Shown here piece after piece: positions 1 through 10,690 of a stretch of 64,000 bases of DNA (positions are counted from its first letter, which is position 1; each line of letters begins with the position of its first letter). The notes under the pieces were generated by a model, which ran no database searches, was not told where the DNA came from, and saw only the letters and a program-made list of their open reading frames with translations. The stretch is taken from assembly GCA_029706075.1 (NCBI GenBank), contig JAINUG010000015.1, positions 6,284,154 to 6,348,153 of the forward strand, given 5' to 3'. Made by a program: the position numbers and the translations under genes. The stretch comes from Aldrovandia affinis. Lineage: Eukaryota; Chordata; Actinopteri; Notacanthiformes; Halosauridae.

Positions 1-2
1 AT

Positions 3-200
3 GTGGGTCTAGAGGTTAAGCCCTTCGACTCCTATATGGCTGTTACAGGGACAGGGGCAAACACAATGTCAGCAGCATATGTTGTCTGTATGTACTTAAT
101 GTCAATTGTATTGTTTGTCCTGATCATCTTCCCCAAATCGCTCCAGAGAAAAGAGGAGGTTCAATGTGGTACGATTGACCTCATAATATGGAAACGATAA
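3..200 (+). other. Possible partial last exon of an upstream membrane-protein gene
   Basis: An open frame of 65 codons runs from the window edge to a TAA. Its middle is strongly hydrophobic (around YVVCMYLMSIVLFVLIIF) and is followed by a charged tail (KSLQRKEE), as expected of a membrane segment with a cytoplasmic end. A TAG near position 12 could be a splice acceptor, but the upstream polypyrimidine tract lies outside the window. An AATAAA at 1707-1712 could serve as its poly(A) signal. I do not recognise the family. A chance open frame is equally possible. Confidence 0.22.
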
Positions 201-1579
201 TTAATCAAATCCATTAAACTAAAATGTTGTACGGTACATGTCTCATAAAATTTCCCTACACCCCCCCCCCCCTTACTACCTGTAATGATGAGTCTCTCAT
301 CATTACAGATATTCACAGCATGCTGTTTGTAAACACTCTCCATAAATAGGTATCGCATTACTCTTGGAACCACATCAAATGCTACCACATCAGACATTAC
401 TGCCTCAAAGCTGTTGAGTCTACAAGTCTAAATTTCAAGGCTACGCAGATTTAATGAATTTAATTCATTTATTTAATCTGCTATAAATATTTGGAGAATG
501 CAATGATGCAGGTTGACTCATCAACAACAGAGGCAAGTCCTCTTTAGCAATGAATCTTGTTTTGGGGTAGGTCACCTACAGAATCGCAGAACAATACTGT
601 TGTGTGTTGTGGGCAACCTGAACTTAGAAGTGCCTTTGCTGGTTGCGCCACTTGTGGGGCAGAAATCCACTTGTACTGATTAATGACAATCTTCAACCCT
701 CTCTCCATCTCAGACCACTTTACCACTTTAGCCACCCCTCAGGTGCTCACAGGAGTACATTTTCCTACCTTCAAAAGATGAAAGGGTCAGATTAAATCCT
801 GGCTTTGATCACGTTTGTTCCAGGTAAGCCACTGCATTAGGTGTTTTGCATATGTGTACAGTATATTATAAAACCTGTGTTTTAAAATTCAGGGGTAAAT
901 GAAAAAAATCTCCAGTTTAGTTTTAATTTGTTTAGGACGTAGATCATTTTCAGATCATTTCCAGGTCACATTTCTGTACTTGTTGCCTTGAGTAGGGATT
1001 TTTTTACTGATTGCTATAGTGAGAATAAACGCCTTCTACAATTATCTTACTGAGCTGGAAATACAGGTAAACCAGACACCCCAATTCATCATGCCAAAAG
1101 CTGGGGGTTGGATGCTTAAGATGTAAGTGAACTGTTGGCAATGTCAATGATTAGACTGTAACATACTGTTCAATAGCTCTAACGATGATCTCTAGCCATT
1201 TGGATAAAAGTGTCTGCCAAATAACTAAATTGTAAATTTTCTGTTAATGTTAATGATGAATATTTTTGAGCAGGGCACATAGCTCTCAGACCTAATCCTT
1301 CTTTCCTGCCTAAAGTTTTGCACCCTGGATTATGTTAACAGGGAACTGGTGCTGACAGCCTTCCCCCTGGGGTTTTGGGTTGAGAGTGCACACTCCCTGA
1401 GCCCACTGAGAGCCCTGGACTTGTATGTGGGCGATGCGTCACAACAATCAACTGCTTGTGTGTTTTGGAGAGAGTGCAGGGTAGACCACTCTCAAAACAA
1501 CGGCTTTCACATTGGATTGTAGACACAATTTTGCTAGCATATAATGTAGCTGGTCACTCGCGCACACGCGAGAGAACAC

Positions 1580-1645
1580 ACACATGCATGCCCCCCCCCC
1601 ACACACACACACACACACATACAGATACACACATGCATTCACACA
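1580..1645. repeat. CA-rich microsatellite
   Basis: A C-run is followed by (CA)n with interruptions. The apparent open frames across it on both strands (His/Thr on one, Val/Cys on the other) come from the repeat and are not genes. Confidence 0.85.
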
Positions 1646-2391
1646 CAAATAGTTGTTGTTCATTAATGTATTGAATTGTCCTTTGCTATTTTGATACTCT
1701 ATGTTCAATAAATGTCATATATTATTTTTCTTACAAGGCTGTCTGTCTTAATGTTACATTCGTATTGAATTGAGCCAACCTCTGCTGATTAAAACTTCCT
1801 GATGCCTTCAACCCCTTAGTTAGGTCATCAATATTATTAATTTGGTATTAACTAAATTTATAATGTTGTGATTTGATTAAGATTAATTAACTATTAATAT
1901 TGTAATTTAATTGTAATTATTAATTTCGTTATTAATTGAAATTCCAGTTTTATAGTTAAGTATATTTTATGAGATTGATATACTAAAACGAATGAGACTG
2001 ATATTATAAGAATACTTGTATTTTTGGCTGCTATGGTGTTAGGAATGAACAAGCCTTACAACCTCAACCATATTAGAATTCGAATTTCTAGAGGGATAGG
2101 CCCTACACAAATGTATATCGGGCTACAGGCTACACCAGGAAAATATTACATCTTCAGAATTTTGTGGATAACAACCAACTACATCATTTTAACCTAGTTA
2201 GCTATTGACCTACACATGGATGTTATAACTTTTGAGGAAACATGAAACAATCAATCCCATTGTCTTTGTGGCATGTGACAAGGCTATGTGCTAGCCTTGG
2301 AATTCTGTCTTACGTAAGCTTTCGGTTTTCCAGAGCTCTATACCCTGTGTATAAATGAGGGTTTGTGCTGCTCTTCAGGATTACAGGAAAT

Positions 2392-2403
2392 GAAAGTGAA
2401 AGT
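2392..2403 (+). promoter_or_regulatory. Interferon-stimulated-response-like motif
   Basis: GAAAGTGAAAGT fits the GAAANNGAAA core bound by IRF proteins and is preceded by another GAAA. A TATAAA lies 40 bp upstream at 2350-2355, which is the reverse of the usual order for an interferon-driven promoter. No gene was recognised downstream, so function is unproven. Confidence 0.25.
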
Positions 2404-3589
2404 TAACATGAGGAACTGTTCATGCAACATCGATAAAAATATTGCCACCCGTTTTTGGGACCTTTGAATTGTTATATTAATATTAACATGTAATATTATG
2501 TGAGAACATTACCTCTTCACAAGAAATGTCCAAGCCTGTCATTTTCGATAGAAATGGATTGCAATGTTATGTACCAATCTCTTACACAGTATGTCATCAC
2601 TGGTGTACAAGTTAGTTACTATTAGAAAATCTTTAACAACCTGGCTGAGACTAGTGGCCCTGGTTGGCAATTCCTGTCTAATTAATCTGATTAATGAATT
2701 AATTAACCTATATATTTGAACCCAGCCTGAGTCAAAACCCTCCAGTCATCTCTGCACAAGGCAAACGCTTCACTGCAGGATACACAGGGCTCTCACAAGT
2801 ACAAGGGTTTGTTAGTGGGAATGGACCCCAATTTCCTGTCTACAAAATGTACTGGGCTGCCTCGTGTTTACTCTGCACTGTCCTGACACGTTCACCCACA
2901 TATCGACACCTGATTCCACACTCCAGTCTGAAACACCCTGAAACATTCCAGTTCAGATTAAAAGCATCCAGAAAGTCTATCCTCATGCAAATCGCCATAG
3001 ATAAGATATGGGGCAAAACACTGGTTGGCAATGGGGTGCAACTGCACTGTATGTAGGAGTAGCAGTTAACGCATTCACCGTCAGCTGTATATTACTGAAT
3101 GACATGTCAATAAATGACAGAATGTGATGTCAACGACAGACAATTGAGCAAATGCTATTTACACAGAGACTTCCTTATAAGAATCAAAACGGCCAATAAT
3201 TAACCAAGTGGCTGTACTTTTTCAAGGGTAATTCCCCCATAGATAACAAGAAAATAAGGAAGGAAACTGGGATTTTTTTGTAGGAGGCTCGTAGAAGATA
3301 ACTAACATAACTGTGCATAGAGCAAATCAAATGAAAAGGGCAGTGAATGGTGAAATCCAAGGGAATTGTTCACCCTATGCTAATCTTGCATTTCTGCCTA
3401 TTAATACATGTTAATAAAGGCACTTAGTATATTTATCAAAGGTAGTGTCAAGGACAGGTGATTATGCAAATGTTATTTACACATAAAGACTTCCTTTAGA
3501 AGAAGCAAAATGGCCAATAATGAACCAAGTGGCTATACGTTTTCAAGGGTAATTCACACATAGATATAAACAAGAAAATAAGGAAGGAA

Positions 3590-3838
3590 ACTGTTGCACA
3601 TTGGCCTTGGTTACAAGTGGCTTCTGAATGGCAGCATTGCCATAAATATCAGCTATGTGAAGCTCACGACATAGTTTTTGTTGAAACAGGGTCACGGATT
3701 CAGTTCTGTGGTAATTTCTGAGGCCGTTGTTTTTGAGGCCGACGAATTACTAAATAATTTTTCCATTTCTGTGACTGACACACCTGCAATTCAGGCATTA
3801 ACTATTTTACCTCTTTCAACACCTCTTAAATCTCTCAT
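3590..3838 (-). mobile_element. Degenerate Tc1-like transposase fragment (copy 1)
   Basis: On the minus strand a Met at 3838 opens a Tc1-type start (MRDLRGVERGKIVNA, then a stop). Further on, the sequence gives LCRELH-ADIYGNAAIQKPLVTKAN, which matches the Tc1 segment linking the paired-like DNA-binding region to the catalytic domain. Stops and frame breaks are present and the DDE catalytic part is missing. A related, differently decayed copy lies at 60790-61161. Confidence 0.7.
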
Positions 3839-4052
3839 GTTGCTTTAGAAACTGACAGTAAACTTTTATAACAGAAACATCTTGGTAATTAGTATTGACA
3901 TGTATATGAAACACATATGTAGACTCCTTAATTGCAATGCAGTTACCTCAAAATATGACTTCTTTTTCATTTGGTGTTTCCATTATTTTGTCTATTCCAT
4001 GTACATGTGTAAAATATACATTGTAAGTAGTGGCTATTAATGTGACATTAAT

Positions 4053-4283
4053 GGGGCTGGCAGTGTAGTGTAATGGTTAGGAAGCTGGGCTTGTAACTCA
4101 GAGGTTGCAGGGTCAATTCCCAGGTGGGGGCACTGCTGTTGTACCCTTGAGCAAGGTACTTAATCTGAATTGCTTCAGTAAAATATTCAGCTGTATAAAT
4201 GGATTGTATGTAAATAAATATAAACTGTGTGAGTTGCTCTGGATAAGAGTGTCTGCTAAATGCCTAAAATGTAATGTAATTGT
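4053..4283 (+). mobile_element. tRNA-derived SINE with L2-type tail (copy 1)
   Basis: The head carries pol III promoter-like boxes: A box near TAGTGTAATGGTTAGG and B box near GGGTCAATTCCC. The body follows (CCTTGAGCAAGGTACTTAA). The tail GCTCTGGATAAGAGTGTCTGCTAAATGCC is nearly the same as the end of the L2-like LINE copies at 26465 and 46650. The tRNA-like head is not a functional tRNA gene. Confidence 0.85.
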
Positions 4284-4995
4284 ATGACATGCAGAAACCT
4301 TTAATGCACATTTTACAGGAAATTCAAGTTTTGTAATCATTTTCCTTTCTGGCTTACTTACTTGTAATCATGTTTCTGATTTAGAAGTACAATGTTGTGG
4401 ATTACAATATGGGTTGGGTATGGAATGCAATTTACTTTAAGTAGAAAAAAACATTTCACTTCTTGGACCACATTATTCCAAAAGTCCTAGTTAATACAGA
4501 ACTAAATAATTGCACTGTATATCCATACCATGTATATTAGCAAAAATCTAACAGTTTTGCAGACAGCTGATGAACTTCAGAGAATCACTATCACTGAACT
4601 ATCACAAAGGGCTGCGATTGGAACTTCTTAGGTGTGTCAAGGAAGTCAACTACAGCTGGCGAAAATGACCAGCCCAGTTGACTCATCAATGCTGGTAAAG
4701 TGAGGTCTTGTGAAATATGTGACAGGACCTGGCATTTGCAGATCTTATGACCAGCCTATGTTTACTTGTATTTAATAACAAAAGCTATAATATTGTGATT
4801 GCATTTACAAGGAAATGTGACATTGGTTATAGTGTATAGAAAATAAAGAATAACTATCAGCAATATTGCATTTATTACAGCTTTGTTCAGGGACGTGCTT
4901 GGACACCTGATAGTTCACGAGAGCTCAAACAGGAAACTGCTGTAAAACAAATACAACTGATAGCATGAGAGTGATTTAAGAGTATTCCGCACGTA

Positions 4996-5549
4996 CAGTA
5001 CCAGTCAAAAGTTTGGACACACCTGCTGGAAACTAGGTTTATCTCAAAATTGACAATGTTTTACACCGTATACGTTTCTGTAAATACTTGAAAATTACAA
5101 AAAACGCATGTAACAATAAACGAAACGAAGATCAAATCAATGTTCAAGAAAATTGAATTGAAAATTGAATCTTGGATTCCTCAAAATAGTCACCCTTTGG
5201 CGTGAGAATAGCCTCACAAACAGGGGCCATTCGGTTAATAAGTTTTAGCAGGAAATCACCCGACATGTTTTCCCAGCTATCCTGCAGCAATTCCCAGAGA
5301 AACTTGTGGGTTGCTTTGCTTTGACTCTTCCTTTCCAGTTTGTCCCATACAAGTTCTATGGGATTGAGGTCTGGACACTGGGCAGGCCAGGTCTTTAGTT
5401 TGAGTTGTCGTTCACGTTCCTCCTTCACCAGATAGTTCTTGCACAACTTCAAGGTGTGTTTCGGGTCGTTATCTTGTTGAAGAATGAAGGAGTGCCCAAT
5501 TTGCTGTAATCCAGATGGAAGTTGTTGTCCAAACTTTTGACTGGTACGG
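4996..5549 (-). mobile_element. Internally deleted Tc1-like transposon (copy 1)
   Basis: The ends are inverted repeats: CAGTACCAGTCAAAAGTTTG at the left and its near-complement at the right, each next to a TA target dinucleotide (4994-4995 and 5550-5551). Only the last third of a transposase remains, on the minus strand at 5144-5452. It includes WPAQCPDLNPIELVWDKLE, which carries the third acidic residue of the DDE triad. At 554 bp instead of about 1.6 kb it cannot move itself, but it has both ends and could in principle be mobilised in trans. Confidence 0.9.
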
Positions 5550-5559
5550 TACTACTTTC

Positions 5560-6220
5560 CTTTCCTCCTCATATTACCAAACAGATCAACAAGCTGTATG
5601 AATTAATGGCTGGAACATTATATGGCTACACATGATAACAGGAAGCAAGGGTTCAGGGCTTTCCACAGAGATGTTTCCTGTCACTCATTAATAGTTCATT
5701 TCCATTTGTCAAATCAACACAGTTTATGATGCAGTGACAGGACTGTAGTCCCTTGCATATATGTTACACAGACATTTGTAGGATTCTGATATGCAAATGG
5801 TCATACTGCCAACAACTCATGGACTCCACTGATAATATTATCTAAATTTAGTTTAATACAGTTTTCCTTATTAAAGAGAAACAAAAATGCAACATTTTGA
5901 AGATGATGATAAGCAAATTTTGTACGTAGCTTTATTTCACTTGCATTTGGTTTTAGTTTTTTCTGAATGGATGCTTTTTGGGTTCAAAAGAAATACAGTC
6001 TGCTTTCCTTCCAGCATGTCTACCTCTCATCTGAACTCCTCTAGTCTTCCATCTGCTCCACATACCTGGAGATCTACGGTGGTCCCTGAAATATTTATTT
6101 GGTCATAGGCCTGATGGGAATGCATTACGTGTTTAATAGGGGAGCATAGCGGTGCTACAGGGTATTGTCCTGTGGTCTATGTGGTCTATATACACAAGGT
6201 ACAGAGTGACCCCTCCCAAG
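5560..6220. other. Non-coding stretch in copy 1 (also 12850-13512)
   Basis: No recognisable gene. The 73-codon open frame at 5887-6108, repeated at 13178-13399, has no recognisable domain, and its conservation only reflects the recent duplication. Confidence 0.5.
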
Positions 6221-6224
6221 ATTG

Positions 6225-6405
6225 CAAGATTACTTCAAGGCAAAGTTCCATCTGTAAGGAGGCAGATCATTTCTGGCCTTGGGAAAAATGAGCTTGCCCC
6301 ATAATGACGGGCGATGGGCTCGTGGGGGAGGGCAAATCAAAAGAAGAGTGTATAATTAGCCACCAAATTGGGAGAAAAACTGGGAAAAACTCTGAAACAA
6401 ATAAT
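6225..6405 (+). mobile_element. 3' part of a tRNA-derived SINE (copy 1)
   Basis: GAGCTTGCCCCATAATGACG, then GGGGGAGGGCAAATCAAAAG, then CCACCAAATTGGGAGAAAAAC match the 3' half of the full-length SINE at 33259-33634. The tRNA-like head is missing or too diverged to see. Confidence 0.7.
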
Positions 6406-6596
6406 TGTTTTGTTTTACTCACATACAAAGGATAAATTAAAAACAAACGATTTTATTTGGGGAATCTAACAAGGGGAAGGGGGAGAAATGCAAGTCCAAT
6501 CCTTACTCATTGTCAAAGTCGGTAATCCAGTAATCGGTTTCCAAGTCAGGGTCCTCAAACATTCAATGGTCGGTACACAAAACAGGTGTTCAAGCT

Positions 6597-6632
6597 TACT
6601 GCCACTGCCACTCCCACTCCCACTCCCACTCT
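6597..6632. repeat. (CCACTC)n hexanucleotide repeat, also at 13889-13924
   Basis: Tandem CCACTC units preceded by two CTGCCA-like units. They generate the false low-complexity open frames (Leu-Pro, Thr-Pro, Gly-Ser) seen across both copies. Confidence 0.85.
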
Positions 6633-6639
6633 CTCCAAC

Positions 6640-7205
6640 ACATTTCCCTCACGGTACATTGGTCTACATGGCGCTTTTATTTTCCCCTGCCCATTCAGGT
6701 ACACAAGTGTCAGGTATGCTTTTTTACTGAGCTTGCAATTCATTCTTAATACCAGAATCAATCAATATCTTAACAAACTGGAATGTTACGCAGAGAGTTG
6801 CTCGATTACTTATAATGTGAAATTAAGGCACAATGCCTTATGATTGCTGTGGTATTGCTTGCTGTGTGAAACTGATCATAACATGGAATTACCTAGCTAA
6901 CAAGGCACAGAATTGCCCCAAATCTTTAGCTTCTCTTCATAGAGTTACACACCATTATATGTAAAGAGAATACACATTCTAATCAATGCACCTTTTTGAT
7001 GTGTCCATCTAATCTGGTCAGCATAGTCATTGGCTTTTGTCCAGAGTTGGTAAGTAACAGTTAACTGACTAACTGCATTATCTTAGTTAGAAGCTGCTGT
7101 TTGGAGTTACTGTTTAAGTTTAAATCTGTTGGCAATTAGGAACACAAATTCAAACGTCACTCAACTACTCACCATAGTTCACTGACTCTCTATAGCAACC
7201 TGAAT
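6640..7205. other. Non-coding stretch in copy 1 (also 13932-14497)
   Basis: No recognisable gene or mobile-element domain. The short open frames are overlapping shadows with low-complexity ends. Confidence 0.45.
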
Positions 7206-7210
7206 ACTAG

Positions 7211-7605
7211 TGCTGGCATACTAGGTTGCAAAGGGTACTGTTCTCTCCTACCTCCAGACAGCAATCACACCATATACCCCAGCTAGACCCCTCCGCTCTG
7301 CCTCCTCTGGTAAATTGGCTGTCCCGTCCCTTTGGGTGCCCAGCAGCCGTTCCTTGTGGCCTTGCCTCTTCCTTGCCCTGACCCCCGCCCCCCCCGCCTA
7401 GTGGTGGAATGACCTTCCACACTCAGTAAGGACCGCAGAATCACTGCCCATCTTCCGCAAAAGACTGAAAACCCACCTCTTCAGACTACACTTCTACTGA
7501 ATATTGTGTAGTCGTGTAGAATAATACTCACTTTTCTCTCCCTGTTTTATAGGTGTGGTGTGCTTCTAAGATGGTGTCTGTTGTATTGTGTTGTACTCGG
7601 GGGGT
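7211..7605 (+). mobile_element. L2-like LINE 3' fragment (copy 1)
   Basis: The segment around TCCTACCTCCAGACAGC, ACCCCTCCGCTCTGCCTCCT and AAAGACTGAAAACCCACCTC matches the LINE copy at 46650-47300. It encodes the end of a non-LTR reverse transcriptase ORF (S-S-Y-L-Q-T near the start, R-L-K-T-H-L-F near the end) in broken frames. A C-run near 7384 disrupts the reading frame. Confidence 0.75.
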
Positions 7606-7873
7606 TTCTCAAAAACATTGCACGTTAGAGATTAACGTGCGACTTTAAGATGAATTTAGGAAAAGTATGCGTGAGTTGTGTGAGTTTAATGTGCTTCTTA
7701 GTTAACTCCGCCCCAGCACCAGTCTGGAAAAAAGCAAAGCAAGTCGATCATCAAACAATCGATTGACAAATCTCTGCAACATCTAGTTTGTTTTTGGCAT
7801 GATGTCAATTAATTAGAAATAGTTACAAATAATTATAACCGTACATTTTAAAGAATACAATTACAGGGAAAGG

Positions 7874-7881
7874 TATAAATA
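7874..7881 (+). promoter_or_regulatory. TATA box of the Myb/SANT-like gene (copy 1; copy 2 at 15160-15167)
   Basis: TATAAATA lies about 50 bp before the start codon at 7923, a normal distance for a short 5' leader. A GC-box-like CTCCGCCCC occurs further upstream near 7707. Confidence 0.45.
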
Positions 7882-7922
7882 GGCACACAATTGGACAACA
7901 AATCCCTCTAAAGTAAAAGGAA

Positions 7923-8172
7923 ATGGCAGAACCTACAAGAAAGAGAAGACAACACTTCTCCAAAGATGAAGTTCAACTTCTTTTGGATGAAGTAGCACAA
8001 CATAAACACATGTTTTTTTCAAAGCCTCGTGGCAGTCTCTCCAACACTGAGAAAAATGGGACAACATCACAAGCAAACTAACTGCTTGCAGTGAGCAGCT
8101 TAGGATCTGGGATGGATGTTATAAAAAAAATAGCAAGACCTTTCCAGCCAAGCCAAAAAAACGGCCGCTGAA
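7923..8172 (+). pseudogene. Myb/SANT-like DNA-binding domain gene, frameshifted (copy 1)
   Basis: From the ATG, a basic start (MAEPTRKRRQHFSKDEVQLL) leads into LDEVAQHKHMFFSKPRGSLSN and then a stop. Past an A-run at 8052-8056 the next frame continues the same domain: WDNITSKLTACSEQLRIWDG, then CYKKNSKTFPAKPKK. This order is that of the Myb/SANT-like domain (F-S-x-x-E-L, L-x-x-x-V-x-x-H-K, W-x-x-I-T) found in PIF/Harbinger second proteins and their domesticated relatives. One A-run length change splits the domain. The assignment is from motif order only. No nuclease partner or terminal repeats were identified. Confidence 0.6.
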
Positions 8173-8284
8173 TTACACCATGGAAGGGTACAAAATTGTC
8201 TAATACAATTACCACAAAGAAACATTTGTAATCATCTATTAATTCATGTGTCTCTCATATCTATACAAGAGGTGTCATTGTATA

Positions 8285-9078
8285 TGTCACACGCCACGTG
8301 ACAAACCCTGGATGGGAACAGAGCAGCCAGGAGACGGAGTGGAGTTTGTCGGTCTACAGACCGGATTTTATTAATTTATTCCTGTCTCTCCCCCCAGACA
8401 TGGGGAAGAGACAGTGGGAGTAGCAGGTTAACATATAACAAACACAAAACACAAACAGACAAAATCTTCACCCTACTCGCCGCAAAGCTTTCGGGTAAAA
8501 ACAACGAACTAAAATAACACATTAAAATAATAAAACTTACGGGACACCGCGCCTCTTCCTCCGGAGTTTGCCCTGGAACCTCCCCAGGCACACACATATC
8601 CAGTAACCTTTCAAGTGCTTCCCACCCATGCATACTGAGACACTCGCCACTCCCCACAGTCAGAGTTCTGGCAACCAGCCCCAAAGACACTCTCCACTCT
8701 TCCCTTTCAATCACACAAATAAAACCGAGGGCGAGAGGTGCCCTCTTTCAGGGCGCCCTCTATCACGATCACACCGAGGGAGAGAGGCGAACACTCTTAG
8801 TGCGCCCCCTCTCCCACACACACAAGAAGCACTCTACTCAGTCACTTTTGACAAATGCACACAAAATTCAACAAACATCAAACACTCCACAATCCACAAT
8901 CCACATGCGTGTGCACACGCACACTCACACTCACAACAACGACGACGACAACACCACAAGACTCACTCTACAATATGTACACACAACAATCCAGCACGCA
9001 CGCACGCACGCACGCACTACATTCTCACACAGACACCCAATCAGCCAATTGACTTCCATATCAATTGACTGATTGACA
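8285..9078 (-). repeat. LTR-like repeat segment (copy 1; copy 2 at about 15571-16367)
   Basis: Read on the minus strand, the stretch runs from TGTCAATCAG to GTGTGACA (short inverted TGTCA...TGACA ends). It carries paired poly(A)-like signals (AATAAATTAATAAAA) before a CCGGTCTGTAGACCG stem. This resembles a solo LTR, but I found no matching target-site duplication and no internal coding region. The open frames inside are low-complexity His/Thr runs from CA-rich and CGCA repeats. Confidence 0.3.
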
Positions 9079-9114
9079 CCAATTAAACAATAATTAAATA
9101 ATTAAATCAATTAT

Positions 9115-9207
9115 GGCCTTTGGAGCAACCTTCCGGGCCACGGTTTACTCTCACACCCTGTGAGAGTGCCAAACCTGCCCCCGGAAAGTCTACATGCTCC
9201 AAAGGCC
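9115..9207. repeat. Nested foldback hairpin (copy 1)
   Basis: Three stacked complementary pairs share one axis. GGCCTTTGGAGCA (9115-9127) pairs with TGCTCCAAAGGCC (9195-9207). TTCCGGG (9131-9137) pairs with CCCGGAA (9180-9186). ACTCTCACA (9147-9155) pairs with TGTGAGAGT (9159-9167). That gives 29 pairs in 93 nt. Confidence 0.8.
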
Positions 9208-9209
9208 TC

Positions 9210-9669
9210 CACAACATGTAAAGACACAGACAACCATGCCACTCCCACGTGGCTGAGACCGACGTCCTCCACAGTATAGTAAAAAAAAACATACAGTATG
9301 GCATGTGACTGGTTAAAACCATGTAACCACTTCAGATAGATACCAATGGATGTCTGGGTCCTGTTTTTAGAAACACCACTGTAGAATTTGAGTGCTTTTA
9401 GATATTTGCATCCAGTTTTTGGGGGATTGTACAACCCCTTGGGGTAGCATATACAACGAGTGGGTTTAAGTTTTCCCAAACAGTAGCATGGACGGTGCAG
9501 CTGACGTAGATCTTTGGTTTAAATGGAGGATTCTCAGAACTGCCATGATTAGGATAACCTGGTCAGGCCTACCTGCTACTCTTATTTTAAGGTGTTGAGT
9601 TATTGAAAACCTTAGGTGGCAAGTTAATTGAAACTTGACTTAATATGGAGCACAGAAAAAGTCTTCATC
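9210..9669. other. Non-coding stretch between hairpin and SINE (also 16497-16957)
   Basis: No gene recognised. The minus-strand open frame at 9111-9479 is disturbed in the other copy by a single length change in an A-run, and it has no recognisable domain. Confidence 0.45.
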
Positions 9670-9683
9670 TTTATAGGCTATTC

Positions 9684-10045
9684 TTTTATTTTTGTTTAGA
9701 TTTGTCCATGTTTTTCCAATTTGGAAGCCAATTATACCCTCTATTACTTTTGATTAACCCTCCCCCACAAATTTGCCGCCTGTCTCTACGGGGCAAGCTA
9801 CTCTCCGAGGCCGGTGATGATCTGCCTCCTTTCGAGATGGAACTCACCAACCCCTTTTCTGAACCAACCACCGTCAACCAACCAACCAACCAACCTCCCT
9901 CAGGAGCGCCACCCCCGATCGGGGCTAACAGCCAGGGCCGGTCTGGCAGAGACGGGTTTTGAACCGCGTCCCTGATAGGCAGCTCACACTCGTACAGGAC
10001 CAACCGAATACAGGTATGTTAGACCGCTACACTATCCGCCAGCCC
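9684..10045 (-). mobile_element. Full-length tRNA-derived SINE (copy 1)
   Basis: Read on the minus strand: a tRNA-like head (GGCGGATAGTGTAGCGGTCT, then GACGCGGTTCAAAACC), a body with CCAGACCGGCCCTGG, and a 3' part matching the SINE at 33259. It is flanked by a 14-bp direct repeat TTTATAGGCTATTC (9670-9683 and 10046-10059), a target-site duplication. A CAAC repeat inside differs in length between the two tandem copies. Confidence 0.85.
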
Positions 10046-10077
10046 TTTATAGGCTATTCGTGTGACCAATTAAAATA

Positions 10078-10121
10078 CATATGCCATTTAGCAGACGCTT
10101 TTATCCAGAGCGACTTACAGT
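10078..10121 (-). repeat. SINE/L2 tail relic (copy 2 at 17378-17421)
   Basis: CATTTAGCAGACGCTTTTAT followed by CCAGAGCGACTTACA is the reverse complement of the tail GCTCTGGATAAGAGCGTCTG shared by the SINEs and L2-like LINEs of this window. Confidence 0.7.
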
Positions 10122-10129
10122 AGTGAATG

Positions 10130-10690
10130 CATACATTTTTCAGTATATGCGGTCCCTAAGCATTGTCAGCGCCATGCTCTACCTACTGAGCCACACAAAA
10201 CTACGTAGCCTATAGTCTATAGAATTACCGCATATGTGGCAACAAATACAGATGTTTGCATCTTTGCAAATGACGCCAAATTACATAAAGAGCCATTGCC
10301 CTCTTGCATTTGTATTGCATCTAAATCTTAATCACTTTAGTGCTGAAATAGGCTATCCAATTTTGCTTTGGCTTTCTTGTGATGACATAGGCTACACAAC
10401 ACATCATATTATAGGCTAATAAATAGCCTAATATGGCATTATGTTATATTTTACATGCATTTAAATTTAATAAACTAAATATCCACCAATATATGAGTCG
10501 CTAAATGTCCACATTTCCAGAAGGCATAGTGATTTGATTTTAAAGCACTCTTTGTGGTGGCCACCGTCTGCAGAGCAGGCAAAAATGAACTTAAGAAGCA
10601 CTATATTTTTAACATATGGGTCGGGTAGCACATTAATTACGACGGAGATAACATGCTACTTTAGTTACAAAGCGTTTTGGGAAACCCATG
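10130..10690. other. Non-coding stretch at the end of copy 1
   Basis: AT-rich sequence with several short TAGGCTA motifs and no recognised gene. It is collinear with 17430-17922 in copy 2, after which the two copies differ until the shared final 45 bp. Confidence 0.5.

Larger units (their letters stand above)
201..3381. other. Unassigned non-coding stretch with simple repeats and one SINE/L2 tail relic
   Basis: No coding exon is recognised. It contains a C-run at 261-272, a short relic of the SINE/L2 3' tail near 1193-1235 (GGATAAAAGTGTCTGCCAAAT), a CA microsatellite at about 1600-1618, an AATAAA at 1707-1712 and very AT-rich DNA at 1830-1980. A TATAAA lies at 2350-2355 and an interferon-response-like motif at 2392-2403. 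The right edge is the left boundary of the tandem duplication. Confidence 0.5.

Noticed and set aside
5144-5452. A 102-codon open frame that could be read as an intact small gene (also 12434-12742)
   Set aside because: It is the C-terminal third of a Tc1-like transposase inside an internally deleted element.
8628-9072. Overlapping His/Thr-rich open frames (also at 16023-16359)
   Set aside because: They run through CA-rich and CGCA repeats, exist in three frames at once and change frame between the two tandem copies.
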